A DNA stretch of 54,101 bases from a virus, in the IMG/VR virus record IMGVR_UViG_3300021197_001557, positions 1-54,101 of that record. The stretch is one strand, 5' to 3'. Each line of letters opens with the position of its first letter. The stretch's first letter is position 1. Made by a program: the position numbers and the translations under genes. Positions 36,201-41,575 of the stretch are shown here, piece by piece. Under the pieces are notes generated by a model. It saw only the letters and a program-made list of their open reading frames with translations, made no database searches and had not been told where the DNA came from.

Positions 36201-37870
36201 TAGTCCCAGCGTTTACATTGGCTCAAAGAGAAGCATTGTCTGATGAGGGACCATCATACTACATGAGCGACGATGATACCAAGAACCGTGTCATCAACGA
36301 CAGGGCCGCATTCAATGGCAAGGCTGGGTTCTTCTTGGCATGTGAGGCGTGTAATGAGTCGAAGTTTCATAACTTCACAGACAGCGATAAGCATCCTCGT
36401 CTCGCCCTTCAGTCGAGACGCACGAGCAACCCGTTCTCTAGGACTCGATCATTCAATATCCACTGTGAGTCGTGCGGTGGTATTACCAAGCACCATAAGC
36501 AACCAAAGCCACCTGAATGGTCTCCTAAGTCCCTAGTCACTATTGAGAACATGGGGACTCGACCTGAACAGTGGGGCTTCGCACCAGTGAAGTTTCACAA
36601 GCAAAAGGTTGAGTCATTCGATACATGTCGCAACTCTCCCAACAGTTTCTCATCTAGCGAGCAAATTGTCCCAGTGAAAGGATATGACAGAAGCCGTTAT
36701 TCTCGTAAACATAGCATATGTTCCAATGCCATCACCAAGCACCTCATTGAAAAGAGGGAGGAGAGGATGACAACTAAGTGGACGAGGGACCGTAATTACA
36801 ACATCGTGGAGGACCTTCAATCATGCATGGGTTCAGGGGAGTTGGTCATGACGATCACTGACATGAATGAGGAGGAGTTGTGGAGACGGCTACATCCAAT
36901 GACTAATGATAAAGGGAGACTACTTGACAAATACATCCCAAAGGATGAGGAAAACACATGGTCGTTCAGGAATAAAGTGGAGGAGGAGATAGAAGCATCA
37001 TTCCACATTGAACCTAAAAACCAGTCAATGACGAACCGTGCGATATTGTATCACCATTATGACCAACTCGATGAAGTCACACACACTGAAGTTATCAAGT
37101 GTGAAACTAAGAGAGCAAAGCAGGAATTGAAAGACGGTGAATGGGTGGTCGTGGAACCTGCTGAATACAGGCCAGCACTGATTGTTTACTTCAAGTGCAA
37201 CAAGTGTGAAGGAGGAGATGCTGAAGGTTATTCAGTCTTGAAAAAGAAGCAGGTGATGAATAAGCGAAAAGTCGGCTTCACCGCTGATGTGGGGACCATA
37301 GGCATATGGTCCAAAACACCGCTGAATGTTGGAGTTGTCCAATGGCCAAAGGATGATCAGGACAAACATCTCGTCCGTTTTGATTCAAGGTTTAGTCACC
37401 ACGACTGTATGGTCTGTGGAAAGCCACACATCAAGTCAGGCCTAGTGCCAGTCATGGCTAAAGACGACGAGGAGGACTGGCACGCTATGTGGGTCGGCCA
37501 AGACTGTGCAAAGAAGTTTATGGGATTCATGAAGTTTACAGTGCCAGCGGATGCATGTAAAAAGTGCAATGGCCCTAAGTCGAAAGGCAGGCTGTTCAAA
37601 GAAGTCAGACCAACACCTTCTATGATTGATGAGCAGGAGTTGTCTAAGGAGGATGTGAAAGCGCAGGTCAAGGTGGTATGGGGCTGTGCCACCTGTGGCA
37701 ATGAAGGAACACATGAGGAGATGGTGATCGAGTATGACATGGAGACTTATGTCGGCAAAGGACACAAAGTCGAGACTGTCAACTCTAAGGATGTTGGCGA
37801 GAAGATTCGCTGGGTCGGATTAGACGGGTCACTTGAGTTGAACCCACAGGAGAGAGTCACACCTGAATGA
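27284..37870 (+). CDS. Giant multi-domain membrane protein with embedded PAPS-reductase-like and UvrD-like helicase domains
   Basis: 3528 residues in one uninterrupted frame. Order: signal-like helix (about 20-36) and a second helix (122-144); an unknown part to 719; then five modules of DD[ED][SA]GA[VI]D[LI]VS followed by a ~22-residue hydrophobic helix and a Lys, at 720, 1033, 1350, 1761 (divergent) and 2944. Between them: an unknown segment (750-1032); Cys pairs plus P-loop AVAGSGKTK (1211-1219); a PP-loop/PAPS-reductase-like domain, GGGVDST at about 1408, with CYHCPY and CLGCG; a full superfamily 1 helicase (Walker A AVAGSGKTT 1875-1883, CVDEVQD about 2318-2324, GDRRQA about 2346, HRVKGAQGK at 2635); zinc ribbons (about 2750-2870); and a zinc-ribbon-rich C-terminus. 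It may be processed at the modules into separate proteins. Function unknown. Confidence 0.85.
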   Translation: MNALRDLNNMNNKMSMMRMMTLVALVLCSATVATGLEPQQNAEIENEYNDEMVLTNLHFIAGNNRQRRTERLAKDSWNRRLSRWLSPRNRMKRFWTHWESLNPSQQKRMILVHRIKSKLPSLGTVVLALLALSVLGPMIGLVGMTKTNDELQAKVDADMALKDRDHRLGLWMPESAALMAMMPTDILEHHLEMEDTDVRITNNLHRVVIHSETAVWGVTLSKRDYENKVVVTGMSLEADVGVSVQDWVYQTEEIGDRPQRHIELLPNAQLDKYGRDPIQEAKNHCNDLYGNIGNSDSARWRQIDGPVDISTKMTALNLMANQAISIIDSIMSTKEHDLSCFTSNYRDEPVTWTFSDWKTNGWEMSNDQQIGLLAVELSTRVKALDQAEGKTKAVNSHDSILRWILDQHGVESFDDLNANQVKLAVVAVQELIHQNHCVPITADNPSQWATKGNQGALDEWGDHVLYHEEWTQEGGDITLIRDPSKQETHLSKFTSWEYIDDSIKADMKWETLEDFKWDMEKASQWKDDNSRVKVEGTEGYLQGKCYYLNKPVFDALDEETFPAQLEDILGLRYVSLQLDTTGDKKGERVLAPFRRPRTHGKYDVEISPDKNGGTLGTGWQGSSLMSHLNRGDSKADKMHWIDRMMNYTKVIGDAKVKISETIAKMIPLMMTIKNSENDAKASPSSLGLKRSLKALESADMGALGQSLFPAHFDAESNLVDDESGAIDIVSVFTLIFLPLVMVIKAIYKLQQYSSCGSRESEEEIYSSKTKVIYNFKMEARNKGFVVMANAHFDGGSHPAYIAQSDLKYWYGDEETTHAEEILAITSAYNEVRLKHIRSTDDFSGNWSGSTYTSGAGIKAISHAHNQYWSAVDEMVDGDYSDQQIHAFVLDSKTSFRKAVSQFSAMLDEGTPTVMFGNRMDDSRDHRMLKNAGKAVRLGGQKDDVDERYHRSEESCAEVVKSAQEYIDLWQESILYDLGNIWSIWSVHESSFDDDHYGQGGCWTAAQIEARFEQDLGHHIKSKEALMKPVYMLDDDAGAVDLVSIMVLLFLPVIMIVKAVQIVLEHSQAVEVLLAYRMKHHQEIQDDNSLLFDINHMTSNFDMLKVLETAQKDSSTMESMRDGCKCTDCQFLYLRVKDDGGDVNGQTMQDRGLNQVMTAKVQGDRIVTQRLCEMHDCDEPIGVHDQWFHLDNDEVVCEDCFDQHGLLVQVKAVAGSGKTKLLRDVLAGEVKHATTEVSMIEMQDQFGFKFSDSPDWETALDDMKEQQQSFNTETDNDLINCWIRNIHESTEDVFFDMVDKEAFITDGNKYFVQCWIGLMSKPEMTARKVKVQLETARRNQWGNYIDTLELDEAGAVDLVSVMMLLFLPLIMVVKAVQYASALADQYSEMRHPAEAHRIDEDIPELLAFGGGVDSTAMVAIQCDRDAGFAVVNSILEAKGQQGWTSDEFDEMFPPVEHVVFANTGAEWDHTYANIEYAKVRLQEAGIPFTIVHNEYRGPIDDYIKERGIVPFFNGGKHTCSKIWKQKPMQDWSKETYGKDTVVRWAVGISYDETARMSKFNGLDKKALDQGQVSRFPMTDLMMTRYDEQLIIQEMNWSPDGDVVRLSACYHCPYNTEEDLRLLRNHNPALWTKAVEIEQAFFDNTNHQNWLDAGRPLNGRCNNLVDDKKCNTKPIAGQSDCLGCGQEYNGVRRAPHGMWADDYANRAEDPQRLIQRNGPTGSLMSMEEWGNYIDTGVTPAPEGQTTLFDTGCGGCSGKGLLFDDSASVSITGIYFALFFILCVPLIMVIKTVQLMHPILVKQSSDITSSEDSSFETCGGQSAPDVDGSTIQLHYAVPSTNCDGFPHSAEQAVGLNQLHDGFIHWAETGEPVCQIIEAVAGSGKTTYIKSVAKMMANLGLGSYRVILTAFNVHIAKDLNQVAIDIGPSLSGFVRMGGSNTVQAAGLSEILVPAGLQKGVDISVDGSKERNLARVVLSDAIGQHSEYNDLIEQGTADQPQNWTSAWYAHASALMDLVSSVKDDGLDPRLDSFTADFNDFLNRKSSILNWTESPLFTLKKSILIQMITRCIKEGQTLVFNAGTVLRPAKGAKSPNGERGYKRGVHTYTGGPYDKQVADRIKAVCPEPSKKGSGRRKVASNDAKRSGCKGTTKSMIEGGPVFDIKRIKAKMFDDDATVDEYLACEVNLPMFVRFSSYDAGNGNVSTAHQKHCSVNVDSTYQRNGGTSIRAAIGNFAKVGNNGNMQKANIGGIHRWKITDEKSARRAMALLALHFGTTAKGVYVNEAEVEESKDANPVGVVSFDDMTYSPFYYDLRPPQPAVLLCVDEVQDLSVLKGDMVRRFADESTNVLLVGDRRQALYLFAGADGAAMTKNAQAFNCEPLPMTICWRNSIKVGQNVHRMMAWATSVATSGEEPVDLSKTEVPAYADHRCPPVADWREGASSIRMPAHLVSQYIEAGDITCSRVVAPLARIAINTLREGKAVVLPAGNDGIDGLVKKIWTGSRPKYSGKGHAIKGLGLPQTDSPTSRDIAHDAPSQVSLTEIKKRVDDLLNYVRNKIIRDAGNDPKAVDKDNSYQNLVDETDCVMALAEGWLEQTGNINQSSRGSTTRADPALFLKWLDQFLGQTEGRNGEDSIRFASVHRVKGAQGKRTFIVMDRILKDKEGEERVVGAFMLPHCMTTPDEAVQELNAVYVASTRAIDQTVLVSHDKDLAEVFPTKESFDLVWQAANSGDDTLVAMAYKNATMPEADRVVAQPKVDHLECGSCDIPLDADADVDECVTEGCDSIMCKEYSGREASGPAGCSVPATFDDMINRTGNKICFKCSAKQREEALAKEAAEETPEDAVEAVDPRAFTDETVTYKCDACSYEINPRVREDGTHSGGGRCPYRRTDGCNGHMQYVDESEPEEVIDIAKEMANAHFEMEVDATRLDNPNFNQGMTMQERMDKAMRDDESGAVDLVSLFMLMLFPIILVVNMAKKIVPAFTLAQREALSDEGPSYYMSDDDTKNRVINDRAAFNGKAGFFLACEACNESKFHNFTDSDKHPRLALQSRRTSNPFSRTRSFNIHCESCGGITKHHKQPKPPEWSPKSLVTIENMGTRPEQWGFAPVKFHKQKVESFDTCRNSPNSFSSSEQIVPVKGYDRSRYSRKHSICSNAITKHLIEKREERMTTKWTRDRNYNIVEDLQSCMGSGELVMTITDMNEEELWRRLHPMTNDKGRLLDKYIPKDEENTWSFRNKVEEEIEASFHIEPKNQSMTNRAILYHHYDQLDEVTHTEVIKCETKRAKQELKDGEWVVVEPAEYRPALIVYFKCNKCEGGDAEGYSVLKKKQVMNKRKVGFTADVGTIGIWSKTPLNVGVVQWPKDDQDKHLVRFDSRFSHHDCMVCGKPHIKSGLVPVMAKDDEEDWHAMWVGQDCAKKFMGFMKFTVPADACKKCNGPKSKGRLFKEVRPTPSMIDEQELSKEDVKAQVKVVWGCATCGNEGTHEEMVIEYDMETYVGKGHKVETVNSKDVGEKIRWVGLDGSLELNPQERVTPE
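29441..29535 (+). repeat. Hydrophobic module copy 1 in the giant protein
   Basis: Encodes DDESGAIDIVS followed by a hydrophobic helix ending near VMVIKAIYK (residues 720-751). It is the first of five related modules that separate the domains of the giant protein. The acidic residues, small Gly-Ala pair and immediate hydrophobic helix resemble an archaeal class III (pilin-type) signal. Confidence 0.7.
30380..30474 (+). repeat. Hydrophobic module copy 2 in the giant protein
   Basis: Encodes DDDAGAVDLVS plus helix ending VIMIVKAVQ (residues 1033-1064). It lies 313 residues after copy 1, and its helix closely matches copy 3 (LLFLP-[VL]-IM-[IV]-VKAVQ), indicating duplication. Confidence 0.7.
31331..31420 (+). 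repeat. Hydrophobic module copy 3 in the giant protein
   Basis: Encodes DEAGAVDLVS plus helix ending LIMVVKAVQ (from residue 1350). The sequence WGNYIDT occurs ten residues before it (1340) and again before copy 4 (1727), so the duplicated unit extends upstream of the helix. Confidence 0.7.
32564..32665 (+). repeat. Hydrophobic module copy 4 (divergent) in the giant protein
   Basis: Encodes DDSASVSITG followed by a longer hydrophobic helix ending LIMVIKTVQ (from residue 1761). It lacks the GAVD core but keeps the acidic start and the I-K-[TA]-V-Q end. It separates the PAPS-reductase-like and helicase domains. Confidence 0.6.
36113..36205 (+). repeat. Hydrophobic module copy 5 in the giant protein
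   Basis: Encodes DDESGAVDLVS plus helix ending IILVVNMAKK (from residue 2944). It separates the helicase/zinc-ribbon part from the C-terminal zinc-ribbon region. The first eleven residues are nearly identical to copy 1 although the two lie 2200 residues apart. Confidence 0.7.
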
Positions 37871-37902
37871 GCCTTGATATAGGGCTTGTTTACTGGATTA
37901 GA

Positions 37903-37980
37903 TGCAGGCGGGGTCAATCAATACCTGTGGGGGTTTGGTTGTTGGCTTTTGTATGTTGGCCATCACCAACCCCGCCTGCA
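37903..37980 (+). promoter_or_regulatory. Long stem-loop between the giant gene and the zinc-finger gene
   Basis: TGCAGGCGGGGT at 37903-37914 pairs perfectly with ACCCCGCCTGCA at 37969-37980, leaving a 54-base loop. It starts 32 bases after the giant gene's stop and ends 25 bases before the next start at 38006. It could be a terminator or 3'-end processing structure for the giant transcript, or a structured leader controlling the next gene. There is no T-run. Confidence 0.6.
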
Positions 37981-38005
37981 CCTTGAGATTGAGGAGATGA
38001 AAATT

Positions 38006-38488
38006 ATGGCAGATTATGTTGAGATAAGTATTGAAGAGATGGATGTATTCCTAGGCGAAGAAGGGTTTGAAAGAATCGAACCTGATGATGTAGGACATCC
38101 ATGTAAAGAAGCAGTGTATGAACGAAGTTACGATGATTCAGGGTGTCGCATCCGAATCTATTCGTCAGTGGACATTCGTAATTCAGCAGGACGCAAAGCA
38201 GGTTCAGACGCAATAAGAGTCGTGCTTGTTGACCCTGAAGGATACCCTTGGAACAAATCATTCAAGCGTGTGCATAGGGTGGTGAATTGGCGTAACAATT
38301 TGTTACAGCGAGTCAACCCTGTGATCGATGAGTATTGGAAATACCCATGGCAAGCACCTAGAGATTGTCCAAAGTGTCAAGGCGGAATACTACGAACCCG
38401 CTGGGGCAAGAAAGGTCCATTCATGGGCTGTTCAAATTACAACCCCACGGTGCGAGACTCATGTCGCAACACCGAGGCGGTTCAATGA
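38006..38488 (+). CDS. Protein with C-terminal topoisomerase-type zinc finger
   Basis: 160 residues from the ATG at 38006, with GAGGAG about 9 bases upstream; the frame extends back to 37886 but through the stem-loop. The C-terminus reads CPKCQGGILRTRWGKKGPFMG followed by CSNY...C, the zinc finger of topoisomerase IA tails (CPxCG...G-x-F-x-G-C-S-x-Y). The N-terminal 110 residues are an unknown acidic alpha/beta domain. DNA binding is likely. Its stop overlaps the next start. Confidence 0.75.
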   Translation: MADYVEISIEEMDVFLGEEGFERIEPDDVGHPCKEAVYERSYDDSGCRIRIYSSVDIRNSAGRKAGSDAIRVVLVDPEGYPWNKSFKRVHRVVNWRNNLLQRVNPVIDEYWKYPWQAPRDCPKCQGGILRTRWGKKGPFMGCSNYNPTVRDSCRNTEAVQ

Positions 38489-39039
38489 ATATATTCATCC
38501 TGCATGTAGTGGCTAGGACCTGTGCTAAAATGCACTGTGATGTCCATGTGGTCAAACAGATACTAGAAGCGGCTCAAATGATGGTCGCCGCTTTGGTTGC
38601 CAATGGACATGACCCCGCTGATATGCCGCTTTCATCTAGCGGGAGGCCATACGGAGTCACACATAAGAACCACCCCTGCACATTATGGGCAGGAGAGTCA
38701 AACGCTAACTTCAGGTGGCTAGGCAGGTTTGGCTTGGCACTAGGCGAGGAGTTTCTGTATCGGAAAAGAAGTGCAGGCAACAAGCACCCGCTATCGGCCA
38801 TTGACAAACCGCACAGATGTGTGGGAGTCATTGAGCAACTGATCGCAATGCACGAATCAAAGCCGTTTGACAAGGATGACGAAATGACACCATTCAAACA
38901 GTGTATGCCTCATGAGTTTAGAAGCGAGGATACCGTTCTGTCTTATCGTGAGTATTACAAGTCAAAAGTGTTCAAGAATACCGTGTCGGGGAGACCTGAA
39001 TGGAACGGTTTACGACCCGCTCCTGAATGGTGGTCTTGA
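38485..39039 (+). CDS. Phage-type conserved protein (MNIF...MHCDxHVVK family)
   Basis: 184 residues from the ATG at 38485, overlapping the previous stop (ATGA); the frame is open farther upstream inside the previous gene. It begins MNIFILHVVARTCAKMHCDVHVVKQILEAAQM (described by its conserved MHCDxHVVK-xIxE-xAQ core), and continues with HPCTLWAGESNANFRWL and EFLYRKRS. This pattern is a well-conserved marine tailed-phage family, sometimes annotated as pyrimidine-dimer-glycosylase-like. The biochemical role is not established to my knowledge. It directly precedes the thermosome gene. Confidence 0.75.
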   Translation: MNIFILHVVARTCAKMHCDVHVVKQILEAAQMMVAALVANGHDPADMPLSSSGRPYGVTHKNHPCTLWAGESNANFRWLGRFGLALGEEFLYRKRSAGNKHPLSAIDKPHRCVGVIEQLIAMHESKPFDKDDEMTPFKQCMPHEFRSEDTVLSYREYYKSKVFKNTVSGRPEWNGLRPAPEWWS

Positions 39040-39041
39040 TA

Positions 39042-39078
39042 GTGAGCCTTGAAATGCTAGACCTCCTTCGGATGAGTT
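39042..39078 (+). promoter_or_regulatory. Conserved leader element before the thermosome
   Basis: GTGAGCCTTGAAA followed by AGACC and CCTT begins at 39042, exactly 37 bases before the ATG at 39079. An almost identical copy sits exactly 37 bases before the start at 47097. The fixed spacing argues for a transcription or translation signal rather than chance. Confidence 0.6.
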
Positions 39079-40722
39079 ATGATGCCCAATGGACAACAGC
39101 CGATATTCATAATGCCTGAAGGAACAGACCGCACTAGAGGAAAGACCGCACAGGGTAACAATATCGCCGCCGCCAAAGCGGTTGCTGATGCAGTGAAATC
39201 AACTCTTGGGCCTAAAGGAATGGATAAAATGCTAGTCAATGGACTAGGTGATGTCCTCATTACAAACGATGGCGCAACAATCCTGCGTGAAATCAATGTC
39301 GAACATCCAGCGGCCAAGATGGTCATTGAAGTTTCAAAGACTCAAGAAGCACAGTGCTTCGACGGGACTACATCAGCCGTTGTTCTTGCAGGTGCTTTAC
39401 TCAAGGAGAGCGAAGCACTGATCGAAAAGAATGTGCATCCGACTGTCATCGCATCAGGATACCGTCTCGCATCGTCCAAGGCATTGGAGACTCTTGAGAA
39501 GTGTGTGCTTACTGATAGGCAACTGACTAAGGTCGGTAAAGACCTAGGAGCAATTGCCAAGGTCTGTGCTGAAACCGCATTGACTGGCAAGTTTACTGAT
39601 ACTCACGAAGGAGTCAAGGATGTCATGGCGGGCATCGCAGGCGATGCTGTCAACAGATTATCTGATGGCTTGAACCCTCCAAACTTAGATGACATCAATG
39701 TGATATGTGCAACAGGTGGTTCAGTCGAAGACTCATACCTGATGGATGGAATTGTCCTAGAGAAGGAGAAGGCTCACAACGGAATGCCAACAGCGGTTGA
39801 CGGAGCCTCGCTTGCGTTGGTTGACTGTGCTATCGAAGTCAAGAAAACCGAAGTCGATGCAAGAATCCAAATTACAAGTCCTGATCAAATGCAGGATTTC
39901 CTCGACCAAGAAGAAACAGCCCTGCGAAACATGGTGAAGAAGTTTCAGGATGCGGGTGCTAATGTGGTTCTATGTCAGAAGAAAATTGATGACCTCGCTT
40001 TGCATTACATGGCTAAGGCTGGCATCATGGCATTACAATCATGTCGAAAGTCCGAGTTGTCATCAGTCGCAAAGGCGACAGGGGCTGTTGTTATCAGTGA
40101 CCTCGATGACCTAGTTGATGCCGACCTTGGTTCCGCTGGTCATGTGATTGAAGAACGAATTGGTGAGAACCTGATGGTTCGTATCGGTGGCGTATCTGAA
40201 GTCGAATCGAGAGCAGTAACAGTCATCCTGCGTGGTGCTACATCACATGTCGTTGAAGAGATTGAAAGAGCCTTTGACGATGCGCTGGGAGTTGTATCTC
40301 TTGTCATCAACACCTCACAGATTGTCGTGGGTGGTGGATGCACCTTTGCGGCAATGGCAAAGACCCTGCGTGAATACGCCAGCACTGTCGCTGGTCGAAA
40401 GCAAATGGCTATCGAAGCATACGCTAAGGCACTTGAAGAGATTCCTTCGACCATTGCTGAAAACGCAGGGATGGACCCAGTTGATTCGATCATCGCTTTG
40501 AGAGCGGCACACGCTAACAACGCATACACCCACGGAATCCTCGTCACAGATGAGGAGACCGACCTTCTAGTTGACAACCTCCTCCACTATGGAGTGGTTG
40601 AACCATTGAGCGTAGTCAGGCAGGCTTTGATTAGCGCAACTGAAACCTCGACCATGATTCTCCGCATCGATGATGTAATTCAAATGCGTCAAGCGGGGCC
40701 TCAAGGCTCGCCTATGATGTGA
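39079..40722 (+). CDS. Thermosome subunit (group II chaperonin)
   Basis: 547 residues, the usual length. Signatures: [20 protein letters not shown] at the N-terminus, [10 protein letters not shown] (42-51), TNDGATIL (62-69), [14 protein letters not shown] (95-108), and the C-terminal ILRIDDVI. It folds proteins in an ATP-dependent double-ring complex. The normal GDGTT nucleotide loop reads CFDGTT, keeping the catalytic Asp but replacing the Gly before it, and GGGAxE is GGGCTF. The acidic/Gly-rich tail is short ([10 protein letters not shown]). Chaperonins encoded by archaeal viruses probably fold virion proteins; it may be homo-oligomeric or mix with host subunits. Confidence 0.97.
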   Translation: MMPNGQQPIFIMPEGTDRTRGKTAQGNNIAAAKAVADAVKSTLGPKGMDKMLVNGLGDVLITNDGATILREINVEHPAAKMVIEVSKTQEAQCFDGTTSAVVLAGALLKESEALIEKNVHPTVIASGYRLASSKALETLEKCVLTDRQLTKVGKDLGAIAKVCAETALTGKFTDTHEGVKDVMAGIAGDAVNRLSDGLNPPNLDDINVICATGGSVEDSYLMDGIVLEKEKAHNGMPTAVDGASLALVDCAIEVKKTEVDARIQITSPDQMQDFLDQEETALRNMVKKFQDAGANVVLCQKKIDDLALHYMAKAGIMALQSCRKSELSSVAKATGAVVISDLDDLVDADLGSAGHVIEERIGENLMVRIGGVSEVESRAVTVILRGATSHVVEEIERAFDDALGVVSLVINTSQIVVGGGCTFAAMAKTLREYASTVAGRKQMAIEAYAKALEEIPSTIAENAGMDPVDSIIALRAAHANNAYTHGILVTDEETDLLVDNLLHYGVVEPLSVVRQALISATETSTMILRIDDVIQMRQAGPQGSPMM

Positions 40723-40955
40723 TTGTCATGCCTGTCCATGGCGATTTCACATACGATAGAAGTTGGGTTGAAATTGAAGACATGTTGGATAAGGCCGAGA
40801 AGGTTCAGGACCAACATTCGACGGCCATAGCCGACAAGACATTGCCAAAAAAGAGGCGAATGCATCATGCTCGCAACTTCAAAGCATTAGAAGGCGTTGT
40901 TAAGACACTTCGTTGGGTGCTGGGCGACAAAGACATTGAACACCCTTTGGAATGA
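40719..40955 (+). CDS. Small basic/helical protein, unknown function
   Basis: 78 residues if it starts at the GTG at 40719, which overlaps the thermosome stop by 4 bases (GTGA); an ATG at 40728 gives 75. It is helical, with an acidic N-terminal half (WVEIEDMLDKAEKVQ) and a basic centre (LPKKRRMHHARNFK). Coupling to the thermosome suggests co-expression. No family recognised. Confidence 0.65.
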   Translation: MIVMPVHGDFTYDRSWVEIEDMLDKAEKVQDQHSTAIADKTLPKKRRMHHARNFKALEGVVKTLRWVLGDKDIEHPLE

Positions 40956-41008
40956 TCATGAAACTGCACGAGCAACCGAGAACATAGTCCATATGAATCT
41001 GATAAGTC

Positions 41009-41329
41009 TCACGAACCAATTCCGTGCCACCACCTGTCCATGAACGCCTTCTCTCGGAGGTATTGCTCCTCCGTTATCACATCGCCGTCCTTCATCAGTA
41101 TCAGGGTCCCCGCCCCCAGTGGACCATCATCCCCCACCTCCTTCTCTTCGGGTTTCGGCACTGGGACCAGTATCTTTCGACTGTGCGTTTGAATGACTTC
41201 AGCGGCTTCAGTTGGATTCAGGCCACCCACCCTCGTGATACCACCTCCTTTGATGGTCACGATCATTTCATTAAACACTAGAAGTGTTCCTTCAGGCTCA
41301 TCTTGCATATCAATTATTTTTCTTGTCAT
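41009..41329 (-). CDS. Unknown protein, only minus-strand gene of the right arm
   Basis: 106 residues from the ATG at 41329, 7 bases after GGAG; ATGs at 41359 and 41338 are alternatives. It begins MTRKIIDMQDEPEGTLLVF. It has a beta-rich first half (LLVFNEMIVTIKGGGITRVGGL) with a conserved-looking Pro/Glu linker and a Trp-rich C-terminus (FMDRWWHGIGS). No known fold. Two palindromic operators and a TATA-like element sit upstream, so it is probably tightly controlled, perhaps by itself; it has no obvious DNA-binding motif. Confidence 0.65.
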   Translation of the reverse strand: MTRKIIDMQDEPEGTLLVFNEMIVTIKGGGITRVGGLNPTEAAEVIQTHSRKILVPVPKPEEKEVGDDGPLGAGTLILMKDGDVITEEQYLREKAFMDRWWHGIGS

Positions 41330-41388
41330 ATATTTCATCTCCGTTTGTTTTTTGTTCATGGTTATCTAAAGCGTGGGTTTTGTAAAAA

Positions 41389-41425
41389 TCGGAAAATACT
41401 CCGAGCATTACGGAAAACTTTCCGA
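41389..41425. promoter_or_regulatory. Twin 16-bp palindromic operators, 21 bp apart
   Basis: TCGGAAAATACTCCGA (41389-41404) and ACGGAAAACTTTCCGA (41410-41425) share the consensus WCGGAAAAnWYTCCGA. Their starts are 21 bp apart, two helical turns, which puts both on one face of the DNA. Read on the minus strand they lie just downstream of ATAAATAT (41433-41440), where transcription of the 41009 gene should begin, so binding would repress it. Confidence 0.7.
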
Positions 41426-41430
41426 AATCT

Positions 41431-41441
41431 CATAACCATCA
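41431..41441 (-). promoter_or_regulatory. TATA-like element of the 41009 gene
   Basis: On the minus strand GGATAAATATG gives an archaeal TATA-like box. With the usual spacing of about 25 bases, transcription would start within the twin operator region. The 41360-41575 interval otherwise holds only this control region and the promoter of the plus-strand winged-helix gene. Confidence 0.4.
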
Positions 41442-41530
41442 TATTTATCCCATACAACCATGATGTTAATTTTTAGATTCAAATCTCGGACTTCAGGATT
41501 GGAATCTTTGTCAATCCAATAAGTGAGAGA

Positions 41531-41551
41531 TTAAATACCCTGACGGCCTCG
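41531..41551 (+). promoter_or_regulatory. Promoter element of the winged-helix gene
   Basis: TTAAAT is followed by ACCCTGACGGCCTCG from 41537, 39 bases before the ATG at 41576. Fourteen of fifteen bases match the element at 27251 before the giant gene, with an AT-rich box at the same place in both. Confidence 0.5.
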
Positions 41552-41575
41552 TCCGTGTTGTCCCCAAGAGGGATA

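Noticed and set aside
27284-37870. Inteins as an explanation for the repeated modules in the giant protein
   Set aside because: No intein splicing motifs (N-terminal Cys/Ser block, TxxH, C-terminal HN followed by Cys/Ser/Thr) are seen at the module borders, and the modules are hydrophobic helices.
27284-37870. Chimeric assembly or sequencing artefact behind the giant frame
   Set aside because: The frame stays open for 10.6 kb, module copies are diverged and all in frame, and base usage is uniform across it. It cannot be fully excluded without reads.
37903-37980. A tRNA gene or group I/II intron in the stem-loop region
   Set aside because: No TPsiC-like GTTCRA, no cloverleaf fits, and the interval is far too short for an intron.
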